From assembly GCF_003544915.1 (NCBI RefSeq), contig NZ_CP032097.1, positions 372,001 to 436,000 on the forward strand: a DNA stretch of 64,000 nt, written 5' to 3'. Positions 18,535 through 27,978 of this stretch are shown in pieces. This DNA is from Arcobacter ellisii. Its GTDB lineage: Bacteria > Campylobacterota > Campylobacteria > Campylobacterales > Arcobacteraceae. The translations under genes were made by a program, and so were the position numbers. The notes under the pieces are model-generated. The model did not search any database, was not told the DNA's origin, and was given only the letters and a program-made list of their open reading frames with translations. How positions within the stretch are numbered: position 1 is the first letter of the stretch; every line of letters begins with the position of its first letter.

Positions 18535-20001
18535 ATGGAAAAAAGAACAAAAATATTAGCAACTTTAGGCCCAGCAAGCCATAGTATAGAGATGATAGAA
18601 GGATTAATTAAAGCTGGTGCAAACATGTTTAGATTAAATTTTTCACATGGAAGCCATGAATATCATTTAGAAACATTAAATAATATTAGAACAGCAATGA
18701 AAAATACTGGTAGAACAGTAGGTATTTTACAGGATATTTCAGGACCAAAAGTAAGAATAGGGGATTTAAAAGAACCATTTGAATTATATAGAGATGATGT
18801 TATTACTTTTTTAAAAGATGAAATAGTTGGATATAAAAAAGGTGATAAAGATTATATTGTATCAATCAATTATCCAGATATTTTAGACAAGGTAAAAGTT
18901 GATGAATATATTTATTTATATGATGGAACAATTAGAGCAAAAGTTATTGAAACAGGAAAAGAAGTAAAAGCAAAAATTGAAAATCATGGAACTTTATCTT
19001 CAAGAAAAGGTGTAAATTTTCCAAATACTGTAATTGATATTGATGTAATTACTAAAAAAGATGAAAAAGATATAGCTTGGGGTGTTGAAAATGAAGTTGA
19101 TTATTTTGCTATTTCATTTGTACAAAATGCAAAAGATATGAGAAAAGCAAGAAATCTTTTAAATGGATACAAAGGTAAATTAATAGCAAAAATTGAAAAA
19201 TTTGATGCTGTTGAAAATATTGATGAAATTATTGAAGCTAGTGATGGATTAATGGTTGCTAGGGGAGATTTAGGAATTGAAGTTCCATATTATGATGTTC
19301 CAACTATTCAAAAAATGCTTATCAAAAAAGCAAATTTAAAAGGAATTCCAGTAATCACAGCAACTCAAATGCTTTTATCAATGACACAAAATGAAAGAGC
19401 AACAAGAGCTGAAATTTCAGACGTTGCAAATGCTGTTTTAGATGGAACAGATGTTGTTATGCTTTCTGAAGAGAGTGCTGTTGGAGAAGACCCAATAAAT
19501 GTAGTTGATACAATGCATAATATTATTGCTAAAACTGAAGGTATTTATAACTATGATAAACAATACAAATTCCCTTATTTAGATGAATTTGATGTTATTC
19601 AAGCAACTGTTACAAAACTTGCAGATGATTTAAAAGCTGATGGTATTTTAGCTCTTACAAGTTCAGGTAAATCTGCTACAAAAATGTCAAGATATAGACC
19701 AAAAACTCCTATATTTACTTTTACTCATAAGAAAAAAGTTTTAAATTCTCTAACTGCTATTTGGGGAGTTGAACCAGTTGGAACAATAAAAGAAGCACAA
19801 GCATCTAAAATGTTTCAAAAAATGTTAAAAGCTTTAGATGAAAAAGGTTTATTAAATAAAAAAGGTTTATATGTAGCAACAGTTGGTTATCCAGTTGGAA
19901 TGCCAGGAAGTACAAATACTATTAAAATCTTAACTCCATCAGAAATGGAATATTATTTAAATTTTAAAGAAACAAAAGAAAAAGATAAAAAATCTAAGTA
20001 G
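18535..20001 (+). CDS. pyk: Pyruvate kinase
   Basis: Last step of glycolysis: phosphoenolpyruvate plus ADP to pyruvate plus ATP. Visible motifs are MFRLNFSHGSHEYH, the catalytic lysine in KLIAKIEKFDA, the MVARGDLGIEVP loop, TATQMLLSM and the SEESAVGEDP signature. At 488 residues it has full length with the C-terminal allosteric domain. A clear AAGGAG precedes the ATG. Confidence 0.98.
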   Translation: MEKRTKILATLGPASHSIEMIEGLIKAGANMFRLNFSHGSHEYHLETLNNIRTAMKNTGRTVGILQDISGPKVRIGDLKEPFELYRDDVITFLKDEIVGYKKGDKDYIVSINYPDILDKVKVDEYIYLYDGTIRAKVIETGKEVKAKIENHGTLSSRKGVNFPNTVIDIDVITKKDEKDIAWGVENEVDYFAISFVQNAKDMRKARNLLNGYKGKLIAKIEKFDAVENIDEIIEASDGLMVARGDLGIEVPYYDVPTIQKMLIKKANLKGIPVITATQMLLSMTQNERATRAEISDVANAVLDGTDVVMLSEESAVGEDPINVVDTMHNIIAKTEGIYNYDKQYKFPYLDEFDVIQATVTKLADDLKADGILALTSSGKSATKMSRYRPKTPIFTFTHKKKVLNSLTAIWGVEPVGTIKEAQASKMFQKMLKALDEKGLLNKKGLYVATVGYPVGMPGSTNTIKILTPSEMEYYLNFKETKEKDKKSK

Positions 20002-20006
20002 TTAAT

Positions 20007-20034
20007 ATGCAAAACTTCTAGTGAAGTTTTGCAT
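20007..20034. terminator. Hairpin between convergent pyk and tolC-like genes
   Basis: A perfect 12-bp stem ATGCAAAACTTC / GAAGTTTTGCAT with loop TAGT begins six bases after the pyk stop and overlaps the end of the TolC-like gene. No T run follows. Confidence 0.5.
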
Positions 20035-21211
20035 AAAGTTCAAGAAGTTCAAGTTGTCTATCAATCTCATAGATTTTTAAATCTAAAGATTTGATTTTTT
20101 GTGAATTTTGTAAAGTATCAACATCACTTTGAGTTTTGATTTGAGCTTGTTTTTCTTCATTTATAATTTTTAAAATAGAATCATAAACTTCTAAATCTTC
20201 TTTTGTAATTTGTAATCTTTCATCAAGCATTGAAATTTTTTCAAGTTTTGTTTTAAAAAAAGTTTTTTCATCATCTAAACTATTTTCAAAATTTAATTTT
20301 GATTTTAAGTAATCAATTTTTTTGCTCTCTATATCATTAAAAGTTCTAGTATCAAGAGGAACATTTAAGCTCAATCCAAAAGTTTGGTCATTTTCTTTTG
20401 TTAGTTTTAAACTATTGTCTGTATCATGATATTTTGAATAAGTATAAAAAGCATTTACACTTGGCAAGTATTTTGCCATTGTCATATATGAATAATTTCC
20501 TTTTTTTTCAATATCAGCTTGAGCTTTTTTTAGTTCTATATTATTTTCAATAAACTCTTTTTCATTAAATATTTTAAATACTGGAAGTTCAAATTTAGTG
20601 TAATCAGCTGATGAAATATTATTAAAACTATTTATAAGATTTTGTTTTTGGTATTTTAAATCAACTAAATTATGTTTTGTAGTATTTAAAGTAAGCAAAG
20701 CATCATCAAGATATGAAGCATCTAAAAAACCATTTAAAACTTGTTCTTTTTTTCTATTTACGTCAATTTTTGCATTTTCTAGGGTATATTTTGCTTTTTG
20801 TATATTGAAATTAGTTTTTTCAATATTATACAGATAGTTTAAAGCTTGTTTTACTAACTCTTTTTGTTGTTGGTCTAATTCAAGTGTTGCATAATCATAA
20901 GTTGAATCGGCATATTTTATAGCTTTATAAATTCCACCACTTTGAAAAATTGGTTGGTTTATAGAAATAACAGAACGTTCTGTTTTTTCATCTTCCCCTA
21001 AGTTTTTTGTATATTGATATTGAATTGGATTTATCCAATCTTTTCTAAGTTTTGAACTATCTTCTTTGATTTGTTCCCTTGAAAGTTCAATATCTTTTAG
21101 TCTTTTTTCTGAAATTATTTTCTCATCAAAAGCTTCATTTGAAGCAAAAAGATTTAATGAGATTAAACTACAAAGAAGTAGTTTAACCTTGCTTGATTTT
21201 ATCAAGTGCAT
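20018..21211 (-). CDS. TolC family outer membrane efflux protein
   Basis: 397 residues: a signal peptide (about 1-23, ending FAS), then long helices with heptad-like Lys/Glu/Leu patterning and paired beta-strand segments (ISINQPIFQSGGIYKAIKYA; LSLNVPLDTRTFND) as in TolC. It is slightly shorter than E. coli TolC. No periplasmic adaptor or inner-membrane pump lies beside it. Its start lies 29 bases inside the argD end, suggesting coupled translation. Confidence 0.87.
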   Translation of the reverse strand: MHLIKSSKVKLLLCSLISLNLFASNEAFDEKIISEKRLKDIELSREQIKEDSSKLRKDWINPIQYQYTKNLGEDEKTERSVISINQPIFQSGGIYKAIKYADSTYDYATLELDQQQKELVKQALNYLYNIEKTNFNIQKAKYTLENAKIDVNRKKEQVLNGFLDASYLDDALLTLNTTKHNLVDLKYQKQNLINSFNNISSADYTKFELPVFKIFNEKEFIENNIELKKAQADIEKKGNYSYMTMAKYLPSVNAFYTYSKYHDTDNSLKLTKENDQTFGLSLNVPLDTRTFNDIESKKIDYLKSKLNFENSLDDEKTFFKTKLEKISMLDERLQITKEDLEVYDSILKIINEEKQAQIKTQSDVDTLQNSQKIKSLDLKIYEIDRQLELLELYAKLH

Positions 21212-22382
21212 TTTCTAACCTTTTGAAACCTTCATTTATCTCTTCTTTAGAAATTGTAAGGGCAGGAAGAAGTCTTAAAGTATTTTTACCAGCTTTTAAA
21301 ACTAAAACACCATATTCAAACGCAGTTTTAATTACAAGCGCTAAAGTATCAGCATCTTTTACTCTTAATCCTCTCATTAATCCAAGTCCTACATTATCTG
21401 TGAAAATTTCTCTATTTTTTTCGTAAATTTCATTTAATTTAGCATTAAAATAGATAATAGTTTCATCTAAAACGCCACTATCTTTTACTTCCTCTAAGAT
21501 ATCTAAAACTTCAAGTGCAGCAGCTGTAACTAAATAGTTTCCACCAAAAGTAGAACCATGGTCACCTGGGCTAAAAATATCTTTATGAGTAGTCATAATA
21601 GCACCAATTGGAACACCACCACCTAAACCTTTAGCTAGTGTTACTATATCTGGTTCAATTTCATAAAGATTTGATGCTAAAAATTCACCAGTTCTAAATA
21701 CACCTGTTTGAACTTCATCAATAATTAGTAAAATATCATTTTCTTTTAAGAATTTTGCTAACTCTTGAATCTCTTTTTTATCAAATGGTTGAACTCCACC
21801 TTCCCCTTGAACAAGTTCAATCATAACTGCAACTGTTTCATTATCAATTGAATTATAAATATCATCTATTTTATTATGATACGAAAAACCATCTGGATAT
21901 GGAGCAAAATTTGGAGTATGCATAGAGCTTTGTCCAGTTGCTTTTACTGTAGTTATTGTTCTTCCATGAAAAGAGTGCTCTAGTGTGATAACTTTATATC
22001 TTTTATTTTCAAATTTTGTTTCACCATATTTTCTAGCAATTTTAATAGCACCTTCATTTGCTTCTGCACCACTATTTGAGAAAAATGTTCTAATATCATA
22101 ACCACTTAACTCTTTTAATCTTTTAGCAAGTTTTGCTTGTGGTTCAATACAATATAAATTTGAAATATGAGTTATATTTGAAATTTGTTCATAAATTTTA
22201 TCTGCAACTCTTTTATTACCATGTCCCACACTACAAACTGCAATTCCTGATGTAAAATCAATATAATCTTTATCATTTTCATCAAATAAAGTTGCATTTA
22301 TACCTTTTTTGAAATTAACATAATTTCTAGCATAAGTATGAAGTACATACTCTTTATCCATTTGTTCTAATTGTTCGCTCAT
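21183..22382 (-). CDS. argD: Acetylornithine aminotransferase
   Basis: PLP-dependent class III aminotransferase of arginine synthesis (may also serve N-succinyl-diaminopimelate). The PLP lysine lies in VTLAKGLGGGVPIGA; FFSNSGAEANEGAIKIAR, LEHSFHGRT and LIIDEVQTGVFRTG are typical. 399 residues. The start MSEQLEQMDKEYVLHTYAR fits the family's beginning. Confidence 0.95.
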   Translation of the reverse strand: MSEQLEQMDKEYVLHTYARNYVNFKKGINATLFDENDKDYIDFTSGIAVCSVGHGNKRVADKIYEQISNITHISNLYCIEPQAKLAKRLKELSGYDIRTFFSNSGAEANEGAIKIARKYGETKFENKRYKVITLEHSFHGRTITTVKATGQSSMHTPNFAPYPDGFSYHNKIDDIYNSIDNETVAVMIELVQGEGGVQPFDKKEIQELAKFLKENDILLIIDEVQTGVFRTGEFLASNLYEIEPDIVTLAKGLGGGVPIGAIMTTHKDIFSPGDHGSTFGGNYLVTAAALEVLDILEEVKDSGVLDETIIYFNAKLNEIYEKNREIFTDNVGLGLMRGLRVKDADTLALVIKTAFEYGVLVLKAGKNTLRLLPALTISKEEINEGFKRLENALDKIKQG

Positions 22383-22454
22383 TTTTTACCTTAAAAAAAG
22401 TAGTTTATTTTTAGGGGCAATTATATCTAAAATATTTAAACTAATCATTAATAA

Positions 22455-24785
22455 CTAGGGTTTTACAGCACGACTTATATATCTATTTAAGTCAAATAAA
22501 CCGTATTGTAAAGCATCTTGTTTTTTAAACTCTTTATCAAACCAATCAAAATGTTCCCAAAAATTTGGGTTCGCTCGATTTATAGCATATTTTGATATTC
22601 TTTTATCATCAGCAGGAGTATTTTTATATGTTTGTAAAAGATTAAAAAAATCACCTAAATCATTTTGATTAACTACAACAAAAATATTTGGATAAGAACC
22701 AATAAATCCTCTTACAATGTTTATTCTATCCTTTGATGGGTCAAGTCTTGATTCTTCATCAAAAAGTAGAGCAACGTTTTTGTGCCATCTATTTATTACT
22801 AAAGTATAAACAAGATTTTCTCCTGAATTCATTTTGATTCTAATATGAGCAAGATTTGTTTCCCCATCTGTAAAATGTTTTATGATTTCAGAACTATTTG
22901 GTAAAGTTAGAGTTTTAAATGTCTCTTCTATCTCTTCTTTTGTATTGTAAGCTTTTTTAATTTCACTTTTTTTATAATTATCTTCAATAAAATTTATTGA
23001 ATCTTTTTTTGTATTTGTATAATCTAAAATTTTATTTGCAAACTCTTTTTTAAAATCTTTAGTTTGATATTTTATATCAACACTATTATTTGAAGGAATA
23101 TAAACAGCTAAATATTGAGCAAGCCAACCTTCGTACCAAGAGTTAAAATAGTCTTGTCTTGACTCTTTTGGTAAAAACTCTAAGAAATTACTTTCCCCTT
23201 CAATTCTAAGTCTATCCATATGAGTTCTAACTAATAGTTGATGTGCTGTATTTCCAAATACATCAAATCCTGCAACAAGTGAATAATAAATTCGTTCTAA
23301 TAGTGGGAAATCAATTACCCATAAAGTTTTTGGAATATCTCCAAGCGCTCCTTTATGAACTGAAGCTGAATCAAAATGTCGATAGATTGTTAAAATTGCA
23401 TCATTTTGTTCTTTTTGATTTCCCTTCCAAATTGCATCTAAACTTAATCCTTTTGGATAATATTGTTTATAAATTAAAGCTTTATTTGTTTCATATTTTT
23501 TAGCTAATTCATAATTATCTAAAGCTTTGAAGGTTTTAAATAAACTTGGGTCTTCTCCATACTCATTTGGAATAGAAAGATTTGGAATATTATCATGTAA
23601 AAAATATTTGTCTTGTAGAGTTAAATCATATTTTGGATCCATAAACATTACCCAAAAGTGGTCATTTATCACATTTAATGCTATTTGTCCTTTACAAACT
23701 GGACCTCTAATAAAAGTCATAATAATATAGTGAATATCATCAAGTAAAAATTGATATCTACTACTTGCAGGAATTTGTTCAAAAGTTCTTAAAGCATTTG
23801 CAGAAATCTTACTATCATAAGGTGGTAAATATGGTTTTTGTTCCCAAATTGGTTTTATAAACAGTTCATTATATCTTTCTAGTTTTTTATCATCTAAGCC
23901 ATAAACCATATGAGTTTTATGAACAATTGTTGATTCAATTTTTCTAAATCTATAATAAAAAGGTTCTTCTACTTCATCATATGGAAATCTAGTTGCAATG
24001 ATTTGAGGTTTATATCCACTTGGAGTTCTTGAACGAATTAATTCAAAAAAGTTTCCACTCTTTTCGTCAAAAGTAATATGTGCTAAAAATAGATGTTCAT
24101 AAATATATCTTGAAGTTACTTGATGTTTTATATCTTTATTATTTAAAAACTCTTCAAATTTTTTTATTTGAGTTCTTTCAAAATTATTAAAATCATCTTT
24201 TTTTGTATCATCTATTGCTCCTTCATTTAACCAAGTCATTAAAAGATTATATTCTTCCTTTTTAAGTGCTGGAAATCCATAAGGCATTCCTTTATGTGGA
24301 TTTTCATCAAAAAATATTGCTAACTCTTCTTTATCTTTTACACAAGATAATTTATCAGTTTCAGGAGAATAAGTTCCAATATTTAAAGGATTTTTATCTT
24401 TTTGAAAAAGGTATTGCATCATAATAGATTCATTTGAATTTTCTAAAAAATCAACTACAGAAAAAAAACCTTTTCCTCTCCAAGCTTTTTCATTTGTTGC
24501 ATCAACAAATAATCTAGTAGGATTTTCTGCATTCATTCTATTTGCATATAAATCTGCTTTTGTTCCTCCTCTTTCTAATCCTTCAAATGAAGAGAGTTTT
24601 AATTGGCATGGTGAATTATAACAAGAGTGACAAGAGACACATCTATTATCTAAAATAGGTTTGATATCTTTAACAAATGAGATTTCTTTGTTTACTTTTT
24701 CAAAACTTACAGGTTCAAGTGGTTTAACTGAACAAGCTGTAAATAAAAGAGTAAATAAAAAAATAAATATAAATTGCAATTTCAT
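22455..24785 (-). CDS. cti: Fatty acid cis/trans isomerase, haem-binding lipoprotein
   Basis: 776 residues, matching the size of CTI, which turns cis-unsaturated membrane fatty acids into trans forms to stiffen membranes under solvent or heat stress. A lipobox LFTAC puts a lipidated C18 at the front; the cytochrome-c type haem motif CVSCH is at 49-53, followed by more cysteines (SCYNSPC). The remainder is rich in conserved aromatic/His residues. Gene is single, divergent from pyrB. Family assignment is from the length, the haem motif position and recognisable blocks such as IRGPVCKGQIALNVINDHFW. Confidence 0.9.
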   Translation of the reverse strand: MKLQFIFIFLFTLLFTACSVKPLEPVSFEKVNKEISFVKDIKPILDNRCVSCHSCYNSPCQLKLSSFEGLERGGTKADLYANRMNAENPTRLFVDATNEKAWRGKGFFSVVDFLENSNESIMMQYLFQKDKNPLNIGTYSPETDKLSCVKDKEELAIFFDENPHKGMPYGFPALKKEEYNLLMTWLNEGAIDDTKKDDFNNFERTQIKKFEEFLNNKDIKHQVTSRYIYEHLFLAHITFDEKSGNFFELIRSRTPSGYKPQIIATRFPYDEVEEPFYYRFRKIESTIVHKTHMVYGLDDKKLERYNELFIKPIWEQKPYLPPYDSKISANALRTFEQIPASSRYQFLLDDIHYIIMTFIRGPVCKGQIALNVINDHFWVMFMDPKYDLTLQDKYFLHDNIPNLSIPNEYGEDPSLFKTFKALDNYELAKKYETNKALIYKQYYPKGLSLDAIWKGNQKEQNDAILTIYRHFDSASVHKGALGDIPKTLWVIDFPLLERIYYSLVAGFDVFGNTAHQLLVRTHMDRLRIEGESNFLEFLPKESRQDYFNSWYEGWLAQYLAVYIPSNNSVDIKYQTKDFKKEFANKILDYTNTKKDSINFIEDNYKKSEIKKAYNTKEEIEETFKTLTLPNSSEIIKHFTDGETNLAHIRIKMNSGENLVYTLVINRWHKNVALLFDEESRLDPSKDRINIVRGFIGSYPNIFVVVNQNDLGDFFNLLQTYKNTPADDKRISKYAINRANPNFWEHFDWFDKEFKKQDALQYGLFDLNRYISRAVKP

Positions 24786-24881
24786 AAAAAAGCCTTATAA
24801 AATAAAGTTTTGAATTATACAAAAAGTTTTATTTTTTAAACTCCTTTTTGCTAAAATCCAAACTAAAATTAAAGGAAAAAA

Positions 24882-25760
24882 ATGCAGCATTTGATTAGAA
24901 CTTCTGATTTTTCTAAAGAAGAAATTTTAAGTATATTTGAAGACGCAAGAGAGTTTTTAAAATTTGAACCTTGTGAGATTTTAAAAGGTAAAATTATTGT
25001 TACTTTGTTTTTTGAAAATTCAACAAGAACAAGAAGTTCATTTGAAATTGCAGCTAAAAGATTGGGCGCTGAAGTTGTTTCATTAGATGTAAGTACATCT
25101 TCAACAAGCAAAGGTGAAACAATTTTTGATACAGTTGCAAATATAAATGCTATGAAACCTGATGCAATTATTATTAGACACTCTGAGTGTGGATTACCTG
25201 AAAGTTTAACTGGATTTGTAGATTGTCCAATTATAAATGCAGGTGATGGAAAACATGCTCACCCAACTCAAGCATTATTAGATTTATTTACAATGTATGA
25301 ACATTTTAATGGAAAAACTGATGGTAAAAAAGTTGCAATTGTAGGAGATGTAAGAACTTCAAGAGTTGCTGGGTCAAATAAAAGATTATTACCAACTTTT
25401 GGAATGGAAGTTTGTTTTGTAAGTCCTGAATGTTTTAGATATGAAGGAAATGATTTTAAAACTTACACTAAAATATCAGATGTAATTGATGAATTAGATG
25501 TAATTATGAGTTTAAGAACTCAACTTGAAAGACACAATCAAGTATATTTTGAATCATTAAATGAGTATGCAAAAGATTATTGTATTACAAATGAAGTAGT
25601 TGGAAATAGAGATATTTTACTTTTACATCCAGGACCAGTAAATAGAAATGTAGATATTAGCGATGAGATGTTAAAAGACCCAAGATGTAAAGTTTTACAA
25701 CAAGTTACTCATGGTGTGGCTATTCGTGCAGCAGTGCTAAAAAAACTAATTTTAAAGTAA
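24882..25760 (+). CDS. pyrB: Aspartate carbamoyltransferase catalytic subunit
   Basis: First committed step of pyrimidine synthesis: carbamoyl phosphate plus aspartate. Carbamoyl-phosphate motif is STRTRSSFEIAAKRLG (near residues 48-63), and HPTQALLDLFT and LLHPGPVNRNVD are also present. 292 residues. Three bases after its stop the pabB start begins, so the two are probably cotranscribed. Confidence 0.97.
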   Translation: MQHLIRTSDFSKEEILSIFEDAREFLKFEPCEILKGKIIVTLFFENSTRTRSSFEIAAKRLGAEVVSLDVSTSSTSKGETIFDTVANINAMKPDAIIIRHSECGLPESLTGFVDCPIINAGDGKHAHPTQALLDLFTMYEHFNGKTDGKKVAIVGDVRTSRVAGSNKRLLPTFGMEVCFVSPECFRYEGNDFKTYTKISDVIDELDVIMSLRTQLERHNQVYFESLNEYAKDYCITNEVVGNRDILLLHPGPVNRNVDISDEMLKDPRCKVLQQVTHGVAIRAAVLKKLILK

Positions 25761-25763
25761 AAA

Positions 25764-26732
25764 TTGAGTAAAGAATTAATAAAAGAAAAATTAAATAAAT
25801 TTGGCTTTGAAAAAGAGCCATTTTTATTTGTGATATCTTATGATTTTAGTAAATTTTATATAGAAAAATTATCAAATCTTTCTGACTCTATAAAATATCA
25901 ACTTGATAATAAAGAAGAGTCAAAACAAAACATCCAAAATAAAATAAGTTTAGAAAAATTTCCAATTTCCTTTAAAGAGTACAAAAAAAAATTTGATATT
26001 TTACAAAAAGAGATAAAAAAAGGTAATAGTTATTTATTAAATCTAACTGCAAAAACAAAAATCAAAACAACTCTATCTTTAGATGAAATTTATGAAAATA
26101 CAAAAAGTAGATTTAAACTAAGATTTAAAAATCAAAAAGATGATTTTGTCTGTTTCTCTCCTGAGCGATTTATAAAAATTGAAGATAATAATATTTTTAC
26201 ATATCCTATGAAAGGCACAATTGATGCCAAATTTCCAAATGCAAAAGAAAAAATTTTGACAAATCAAAAAGAGATGGCAGAACATACAATGGTTGTTGAT
26301 TTGTTAAGAAATGATTTGGGTATTGTTGGTTCAAATGTAAGAGTTGAGGATTTTAGATATATTGAAACCATAAATGCAGGAGATAAAGAGTTATTACAAG
26401 TTAGTTCAAAAATCTCTGCAAAGTTAGAAAATAATTGGTCTGAAAAGATTGGAGATATTTTAACTTCAATATTACCAGCAGGTTCAATTACAGGAACTCC
26501 AAAGAAAAAAACTGTTGAAATTTTAAAAGATGTTGAAAACTATGAAAGAGATTTTTATACGGGAATTTTTGGAGTATATGATGGAAAAAATTTAGATAGT
26601 TCAGTAATGATAAGATTTATTGAAGAAAAAGATGGTGAAAAATTTTATAAAAGTGGAGGAGGAATCACTTGTGATAGTGATGTTTTTTTAGAGTATGAAG
26701 AACTTTTAGATAAAGTTTATTTGCCATTTTAA
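25764..26732 (+). CDS. pabB: Aminodeoxychorismate synthase component I
   Basis: Chorismate-binding enzyme making 4-amino-4-deoxychorismate for folate. Motifs: NSYLLNLTAKT, CFSPERFIKIE, YPMKGTIDA, MVVDLLRNDLG, LPAGSITGTPKKKTVEIL and FYTGIFGVYDG. At 322 residues it has the shorter PabB form lacking much of the N-terminal half. The Lys in PMKGTI is as in PabB rather than the Thr of anthranilate synthase. TTG start at 25764. No glutaminase pabA in the window. Confidence 0.93.
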   Translation: MSKELIKEKLNKFGFEKEPFLFVISYDFSKFYIEKLSNLSDSIKYQLDNKEESKQNIQNKISLEKFPISFKEYKKKFDILQKEIKKGNSYLLNLTAKTKIKTTLSLDEIYENTKSRFKLRFKNQKDDFVCFSPERFIKIEDNNIFTYPMKGTIDAKFPNAKEKILTNQKEMAEHTMVVDLLRNDLGIVGSNVRVEDFRYIETINAGDKELLQVSSKISAKLENNWSEKIGDILTSILPAGSITGTPKKKTVEILKDVENYERDFYTGIFGVYDGKNLDSSVMIRFIEEKDGEKFYKSGGGITCDSDVFLEYEELLDKVYLPF

Positions 26733-26742
26733 AAGGGAAAAT

Positions 26743-27315
26743 ATGGAAACAATAAAATATTTTGAAACAATTAAGTGTGAAGATTTCGAGATTTTTAATT
26801 TAGAATATCACAATAAAAGAGTAGCAAATACAATAGGATTAAATCTAAATTTACAAGAGTATGTTTATCCAATCTCAAATGAACTTTTAAGATGTAAAGT
26901 TATTTATGATAAAGAGGGAATAGTTGATGTTTTATATTTTCCTTATAAAAAAAGAGAGATAAAAAGTTTTAAAATCATCTTTGATGACCAAATAGAGTAT
27001 TCAAAAAAATATTTTGATAGAACACAATTAGATGAGCTATTTTCAAAAAGAGAAAATTGTGATGAGGTAATTATTCTAAAAAATGGAATTGTAACAGATA
27101 CTTCAATTGCCAATATTGCTATATTTTATGAGAACACTTGGATTACTTCAAAAAATTGTTTATTAAAAGGAACTACAAAAGCTAGATTTATTGAAGAAAA
27201 AAAATTAATTGAAAAAGATATAACTTTAGAGATGTTAAAAAATGCTTCAAAACTTGCACTTATGAATGCAATGATAGGTTTTGATGAGATAAAAGATTAT
27301 TCATTTAAGTTGTAA
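26743..27315 (+). CDS. pabC: Class IV aminotransferase, aminodeoxychorismate lyase-like
   Basis: 190 residues, short compared with about 270 for E. coli PabC. It keeps the front FETIKCEDFEIFNLEYHNKR block, a Lys-Lys-Tyr-Phe-x-Arg stretch (near residues 87-93) in the place of the PLP lysine, and the VTDTSIANIAIF and KGTTKARF blocks. It would release pyruvate from aminodeoxychorismate to give p-aminobenzoate. Position 10 bases after pabB supports this. Its last 19 bases overlap the convergent protease gene. Confidence 0.82.
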   Translation: METIKYFETIKCEDFEIFNLEYHNKRVANTIGLNLNLQEYVYPISNELLRCKVIYDKEGIVDVLYFPYKKREIKSFKIIFDDQIEYSKKYFDRTQLDELFSKRENCDEVIILKNGIVTDTSIANIAIFYENTWITSKNCLLKGTTKARFIEEKKLIEKDITLEMLKNASKLALMNAMIGFDEIKDYSFKL

Positions 27316-27938
27316 ACCCTATTTAAAAGTTTTTCCCATTTATTATCTTTTCCCCAATTAACTTTTGTTTTTTGGGTAAATTTATTTGCAGTAAATAAAT
27401 AAGAGTCTATTTCATTAAAAGCAAATTTAGGAATAAGTTTTGGTCTTTTTGTAAATGGAATTACTCTTGAACTCAAATTGTCTAAAACTAAAGGAGAAGA
27501 GTTTTTATCTTCTACATATAATAAAACCATATGAGCATCTTTTTGCCCTTTGACATTTACAACTGCAAAATAGAGTTTCTCTTTAGGAATTCCTATTTCT
27601 AAAAGAGTGAAATATTTTGCTATCACATAATCTTCACAATCCCCATGACCTTGAAGTAGAAACTCTTTTGGTGTTGCCCAATAATCAAGTGAAGAAGCAG
27701 TGGAAATATCATAAGCTGGTAAAATTCTATTTATAAATGTATTTATATGGGATAATTTTCTAATTAATTCATAATCTTTAACTTGAGTCTTTAATGATTG
27801 AAATTTATCTAATCTATTTAAAATAAAAGATTTTTTTGGAGAGTTATTTATATATTTAATATCTTTTTGATTTAATTTAAACTCATAAGCAAACAATGGC
27901 GTTGAAATAATAAGAATAAGGAAAATTAGTTGTTTCAT
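27297..27938 (-). CDS. LapG-like transglutaminase-type periplasmic cysteine protease
   Basis: 213 residues: a signal peptide (about 1-17), then the BTLCP/DUF920 core with GHGDCEDYVIAKYF containing the catalytic Cys and the Asp next to it, and KDAHMVLLY with the catalytic His. In the family LapG cuts the N-terminus of large surface adhesins, releasing cells from biofilms, under control of LapD. Neither an adhesin nor a LapD-like protein lies in the window. It overlaps the pabC-like gene tail to tail. Confidence 0.88.
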   Translation of the reverse strand: MKQLIFLILIISTPLFAYEFKLNQKDIKYINNSPKKSFILNRLDKFQSLKTQVKDYELIRKLSHINTFINRILPAYDISTASSLDYWATPKEFLLQGHGDCEDYVIAKYFTLLEIGIPKEKLYFAVVNVKGQKDAHMVLLYVEDKNSSPLVLDNLSSRVIPFTKRPKLIPKFAFNEIDSYLFTANKFTQKTKVNWGKDNKWEKLLNRVYNLNE

Positions 27939-27978
27939 AAGTTATAATAACATCAAATTTTTAAAATAGGAATAAATT

